The notes beneath the pieces were generated by a model that was not told the DNA's origin, made no database searches, and saw only the letters and a list, made by a program, of their open reading frames with translations. 29,349 bases of DNA. It comes from Mastigamoeba balamuthi (taxonomy: Eukaryota; Evosea; Mastigamoebida; Mastigamoebidae). The position numbers were made by a program, and so were the translations under genes. The stretch is taken from assembly GCA_902651635.1 (NCBI GenBank), contig CACRSC010000137.1:1-29349 (forward strand), given 5' to 3'. This document shows positions 26,223-29,349 of this stretch, piece after piece; position 1 is the stretch's first letter, and every line of letters begins with the position of its first letter.

Positions 26223-28498
26223 TCAGTTCTGTCCCAGCATGAATTTCTCGTATGTAGCACAGTTCGGGTCACTCCACAGGTCCGCCCAGCTGTTGTACTC
26301 CCATTCGCCCTGCACTGCATGAGGGGGAGGCCACTTAACCCACCTCGCGAATTGCATCTCGCAGTCCCTCCTCAGACGTCTGTTGGCCTGGAATACAGCG
26401 TTGAGCTCTTCGACGTTGACAGCGCCCTCGTCGACGAACACAACATACACGATGACCGACCTCGTGTTTGGGAGGTGGTAGGGAAATGGTCTGACATGGC
26501 CAATGCTGCGCGACTGCCGTAGGAATTCCTTGCGGCCAAGACTTGAGCAGAAATTGGCTTCGTGGACGCTCTTGACACTCTGCTGCAGCATCGGGTACAG
26601 ATCGCGCAGAACATCGCAGGTCTCCTCACGGAGCTCGCGTATAGCAGCATCTGGGACACTCTCGGGCTCGTAGAGGTGCAGATGGCCACCGAAGCCCGAG
26701 GTTAGGGATCTCGCCTTTTGGTGGGAGCTGCAGTTGCAGCCACATGATGTCCCCGTCGTGGCGGCACATGAGCTGCACGCTCGCCGAATGGGCCACAAAG
26801 CACTTCCCGCGCCCCAGCATCTTGATCTGCTCTGGGATCGGAGCACACCATTGCAGACGGCGGGCTTTGGAGTACTCGGACACGTTCATGTTGATGTGGG
26901 TGTACACGTGAGCATCGTCGCAGAGCTCAAATGGACACAGCAGGATTCCGGCTTTGCTGTTTTTCATCTGAGGACGGCCTGTGCGCGCTGCGTTCCAACT
27001 GTAGTCGACAGGCTTGATCAGGGCCTTCTCGGCCTCTGGGGTGCACCGTACCACCCTGCTGAAGTACCATGGGTCACCGTACATCACTACTTCTGCACCC
27101 CGGCTCACGAGATACTCATCCAACTCGTCTGCCATGTCACATTGGTGATAGTCGGCGGCCTGAGGGTTGCGGATGCGCCATCCAGTTATCAGGTAATGCC
27201 TAAGTTCGGTGCAGTACGCAATCATGAGCCTCGGCTCCTCCCCCGCCTCCCACTGTTCCTGCTTCTCGACCTCGGGATGTGGGGGCACTTCAGCAACGTA
27301 TTTCGATGGGGACTGTGGCGTGCTGCTGGACGAGTTCGAGCCTGGGCGTCCCGGACTCGTGATCCCGAGCTGCTCTCCACTGACGTCCCCGCTGGTGTCT
27401 GCAGGAGCGATGTCCCGTGACGGTGGCTGCGAACCGGACAGCAGGCTGCTGTCCACCTTCTCGCCGAGCACCGGGTTGACGGGCGATAATAAAGCCAGGG
27501 GCATATTGGGCACCGCTGTACCCCAGAGGCACTCGCGCAGGGCAGCGAGGTCGATCCACGAGAGGCTCCCGCCGTTGTCGCGGTCGCAGTGGACCACTGT
27601 GAAGTGCGGCTCGTGGGCGGCCAGTCCCAGCATGACGAGGTCCGTCTCATTCCCGACTAGACCTGCACCGTTCTCGGGGCCCAACCGAAACCGCGGTGGC
27701 CACGTCAGAACAACGTCATCACCGCAAACTTGTGCGCGTATGCAAAACCAGACAAACACAACATTTTCTGGGAGCAGTTGCGGAACTGCACAGTGCGGTT
27801 CCGGAAACTATCCGACACAGCGGGAAAACCGACAGGGGAGGCGTAGAGGAACACGCACAGTGGTGGGATTTGGGGTCGTATCCGGGCGCCCGGCGCTGCT
27901 CGCGGATGAACTGGGCGATCTTGTGCTCGCCCTCGCCGGCCACGTCGGGGCCCGAGACGACGGCGGCGATGCCCTGCTGTGTGGCGATCTGCTTGAGCCC
28001 GCAGAGGAGCTTATGCATGAACTCGGTCCCCTGAGCGATGGCGTTGGCGTCCCACTCCTCCCTCGCAGTGGCAGAAGCAGCAGCAGCGACAGCAGCAGGG
28101 GCAGCAGGAACAGGGGCGTCCACTGCATGGCCGCTGGCCGCCAGGTGGAGTGCGCGCTGATCATTGACGCCGTCGACGGCGAGGAAGAGCCTGCGAGGCC
28201 TAACCAGGTCCAGGAGGCACTTGACGTGGTGGAGCACGCTGCGTACCGTCTGGGGCGGCGTGTGGGGTGTGTCGTCAGCCTCGGGGTGCCCGTGGGGACC
28301 CAGTGGGTGCAGTAGGGGGGTGAAGGGGGTGGGGCAGCTGACCTCCTCCTCGGTGGGCGCCGCGGGGTGCGCGTGGGCGTGGACGATGCTGTTGAGGTCG
28401 ATGTAGAGGTTGTCTGTCTCGCCCACGGGGCTGTCCCGCACCGCTCTGGGCCACCTGCTGCGCAGCCACTCGTAGAGCCCTGCATGTGGCACCTCCAT
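26223..28498 (-). CDS. Xrn-type exoribonuclease N-domain fused to a Nudix hydrolase domain
   Basis: Exon 1 (28498-27859) carries the Xrn start and catalytic motifs: LYEWLRSRWPRAV, NLYIDLNSIVHAHAHP, LVRPRRLFLAVDGV, AQGTEFMHKLL, GPDVAGEGEHKIAQFIREQR and PGYDPKSHHC. A 196-nt intron (27858-27663, GTGCGT to GTGCAG, phase 1) joins to LVGNETDLVMLGLAAHEPHF. After IDLAALREC about 300 residues of standard Xrn core, including the GND site, are absent. The same frame runs through a Ser/Pro linker into ELRHYL..., a ~200-residue region shared with the copy at 8-10 kb, and up to a Nudix box, GGHLHLYEPESVPDAAIREL followed by REET. One extra G (a CCC run at 26695-26697 on the plus strand) shifts the frame just before the Nudix box; without it the protein is 692 residues and ends at TGA. 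The known DAD of Xrn is ETD here. Likely role: mRNA 5'-end metabolism, inferred. Confidence 0.78.
26695..26697 (-). other. Single-base insertion breaking the Xrn-Nudix frame
   Basis: The aligned paralogue has GGC TTC (GF of the Nudix box) where this copy has GGGCTTC. Eleven flanking residues align without a gap on the upstream side, which places the change in this G run. It could be a sequencing error, a real null mutation or a variant. Confidence 0.65.
27663..27858 (-). other. Intron in the Xrn-Nudix gene
   Basis: 196 nt, donor CACT|GTGCGT, acceptor GGTGCAG|GTC, phase 1. Splicing turns HHC plus LVGNETDLVML into the continuous Xrn motif (HCLYGLDADLIML in known enzymes). The pseudogene at 19.7-20.7 kb retains the last bases of the same intron and the same acceptor, confirming the site. 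Confidence 0.88.
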
Positions 28499-28694
28499 GG
28501 GCGGTGTGGTGCGTTGTGTAGTACCGACTACGGTGTCCTGCGGAAAAGGTGCGAACGAGCTGAGGCTAATAGAGTTGTGGTCCGAATCTCGGTCAGTGGC
28601 GTCACCAACGCGCGTGCCGTCAGTGCCATTCCGGTATCTCGCTGGTCAGATATTTATCGCGAATCTTCGTTTAGATTCTCACCACAACGTCCCC

Positions 28695-29349
28695 ATGTCC
28701 GTTCATCTCCGCGACCTCATCGCCACCGCCCTCGTCCTCGCCGAGGCTCGGCCCCTCTCTCCTCCGCACACCCCCCATCCCCTCCCCACCTCTGACGTGT
28801 GCCGCAGCGTGCCGGCGACGAGATCCGCGCCGTGCGGGCGTCGGGGCAGCTCGACATCCACGACAAGGGCCACGACGACCCCATGACGCGCGCTGACGTG
28901 GCGGCGCAGGTGACCGTCGCCGGCGGCCTGCTCGCGCGCTGGCCGCGCCTCAGACTCGTCTGCGAGGAGGACATCGACCACTACGACGCGCCGCCGCCGC
29001 CGGCAGCCGATGACGTCACGAGGGCGACGCTGGTGGCGCCGCCGGCCGAGGACGACGTGCCGGCGGCCTTGAGGGACCTCGACCCCGCCAGGCTCGTCGT
29101 ATTCATCGGTGCGGGCGCCCCGGATCTCAAACCGCCTAGCGCGTCGGTTATCGGGGATCAATTGCAAATTCGGGGCCCATAACGACGGCTGCCGGCCCTG
29201 TTTTGTTGCGTTTTAAATTGAGTGTGCGCGAGCTATGTTAATTGTCCTTCGGGACATATCATAAATTGGAACGATACAGAGAAGATTAGCATGGCCCCCG
29301 CGCAGGGATGACACGCACAATCGAGAAGTAACCCACTTTTTGGTTGCCT
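28695..29349 (+). CDS. BPNT1: BPNT1/inositol-monophosphatase-type phosphatase, 5' part
   Basis: Exon 1 from ATG 28695 encodes MSVHLRDLIATALVLAE. Exon 2 (28808-29108) continues RAGDEIRAVRASGQLDIHDK, then DDPMTRADVAAQ and CEED, matching the start of 3'(2'),5'-bisphosphate nucleotidases (PxTxAD substrate loop and the GEED metal site). An insert of about 45 residues before LVVFI resembles BPNT1 more than IMPA. Exon 2 ends ATCG|GTGCGG; the next exon should supply the DPLDGT motif, which is not in the remaining bases, so the coding sequence continues beyond the window. Intron 1 (28746-28807, 62 nt) ends CGCAG, but at the boundary implied by protein similarity its donor reads GAG|GCTCGG, a GC rather than GT. 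These enzymes remove the 3' phosphate from PAP; lithium-sensitive, Mg-dependent. Confidence 0.72.
29211..29218 (+). promoter_or_regulatory. TATA-like box of the U6 gene
   Basis: TTTTAAAT at -33 to -26 relative to the U6 start at 29244, the standard distance for an external Pol III type-3 promoter. Confidence 0.6.
29244..29341 (+). ncRNA. U6 spliceosomal snRNA
   Basis: 98 nt. It starts with the hairpin GTCCTTCGGGAC, then ATAAATTGGAACGATACAGA with the invariant ACAGAGA box (pairs with the 5' splice site), AGATTAGCATGGCCCC with the AGC triad, the U4/U6-pairing region, and the intramolecular stem-loop segment GGATGACACGCACAATCGAG. It ends in a T run. The 5' hairpin with a UUCG loop is of the plant/protist type. 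All catalytic elements look intact, so it is probably functional. It lies on the same strand as, and apparently within an intron of, the phosphatase gene starting at 28695. Confidence 0.96.
29337..29341 (+). terminator. Pol III T-run ending U6
   Basis: Five T residues directly after the conserved U6 3' end. Confidence 0.85.

Overview
The window is nuclear DNA from a eukaryote, probably a GC-rich single-celled protist. The evidence is a tRNA-Gln, a U6 snRNA gene with its own TATA-like box, spliceosomal introns, a circularly permuted GNL1-type GTPase, an Xrn-type exoribonuclease, secreted cysteine-rich proteins and a LINE. I cannot name the lineage. Protein-guided splicing shows several introns that open with GTGC, mostly GTGCG. 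Every gene end I can identify is TGA.

Layout. Positions 1-7.4 kb are gene-dense, GC-rich and apparently intact: a partial LCAT/lipase-like gene (-), two tandem secreted Cys-rich genes (+) with the relic of a third, GNL1 (-), tRNA-Gln (+), a four-helix membrane protein with a 25-nt intron (+), a TSP1-like probable GPI-anchored protein (-) and a coiled-coil protein (+). Positions 8-20.7 kb appear to be one gene for an Xrn exoribonuclease fused to a Nudix domain (-), broken in two. The 3' half is at 8.07-10.0 kb and the 5' half at 19.7-20.7 kb. Between them lies a decayed DDE-type DNA transposon bounded by 13-bp inverted repeats, and this is itself split by a 7.1-kb non-LTR retrotransposon with a perfect 17-bp target-site duplication (12213-12229 and 19343-19359). 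Positions 20.8-23.1 kb are AT-richer and essentially gene-free. Positions 23.1-25.2 kb hold a pair of small secreted proteins built on a repeated YGI(V/I)(N/D)xR motif, one intact and one frameshifted. Positions 26.2-28.5 kb hold a second Xrn-Nudix gene. The right edge holds the 5' part of a BPNT1/inositol-monophosphatase-type gene whose next exon lies outside the window, and the U6 gene, which therefore appears to sit inside one of its introns.

The most unusual item is the repeated fusion of a 5'-3' exoribonuclease (Xrn) to a Nudix hydrolase. In mRNA decay Nudix enzymes such as Dcp2 remove the cap and Xrn1 degrades the exposed 5' end, so one polypeptide carrying both would be a decapping-degradation machine. 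That role is inferred. The domain order is read from sequence in two paralogues, and both carry lesions here.
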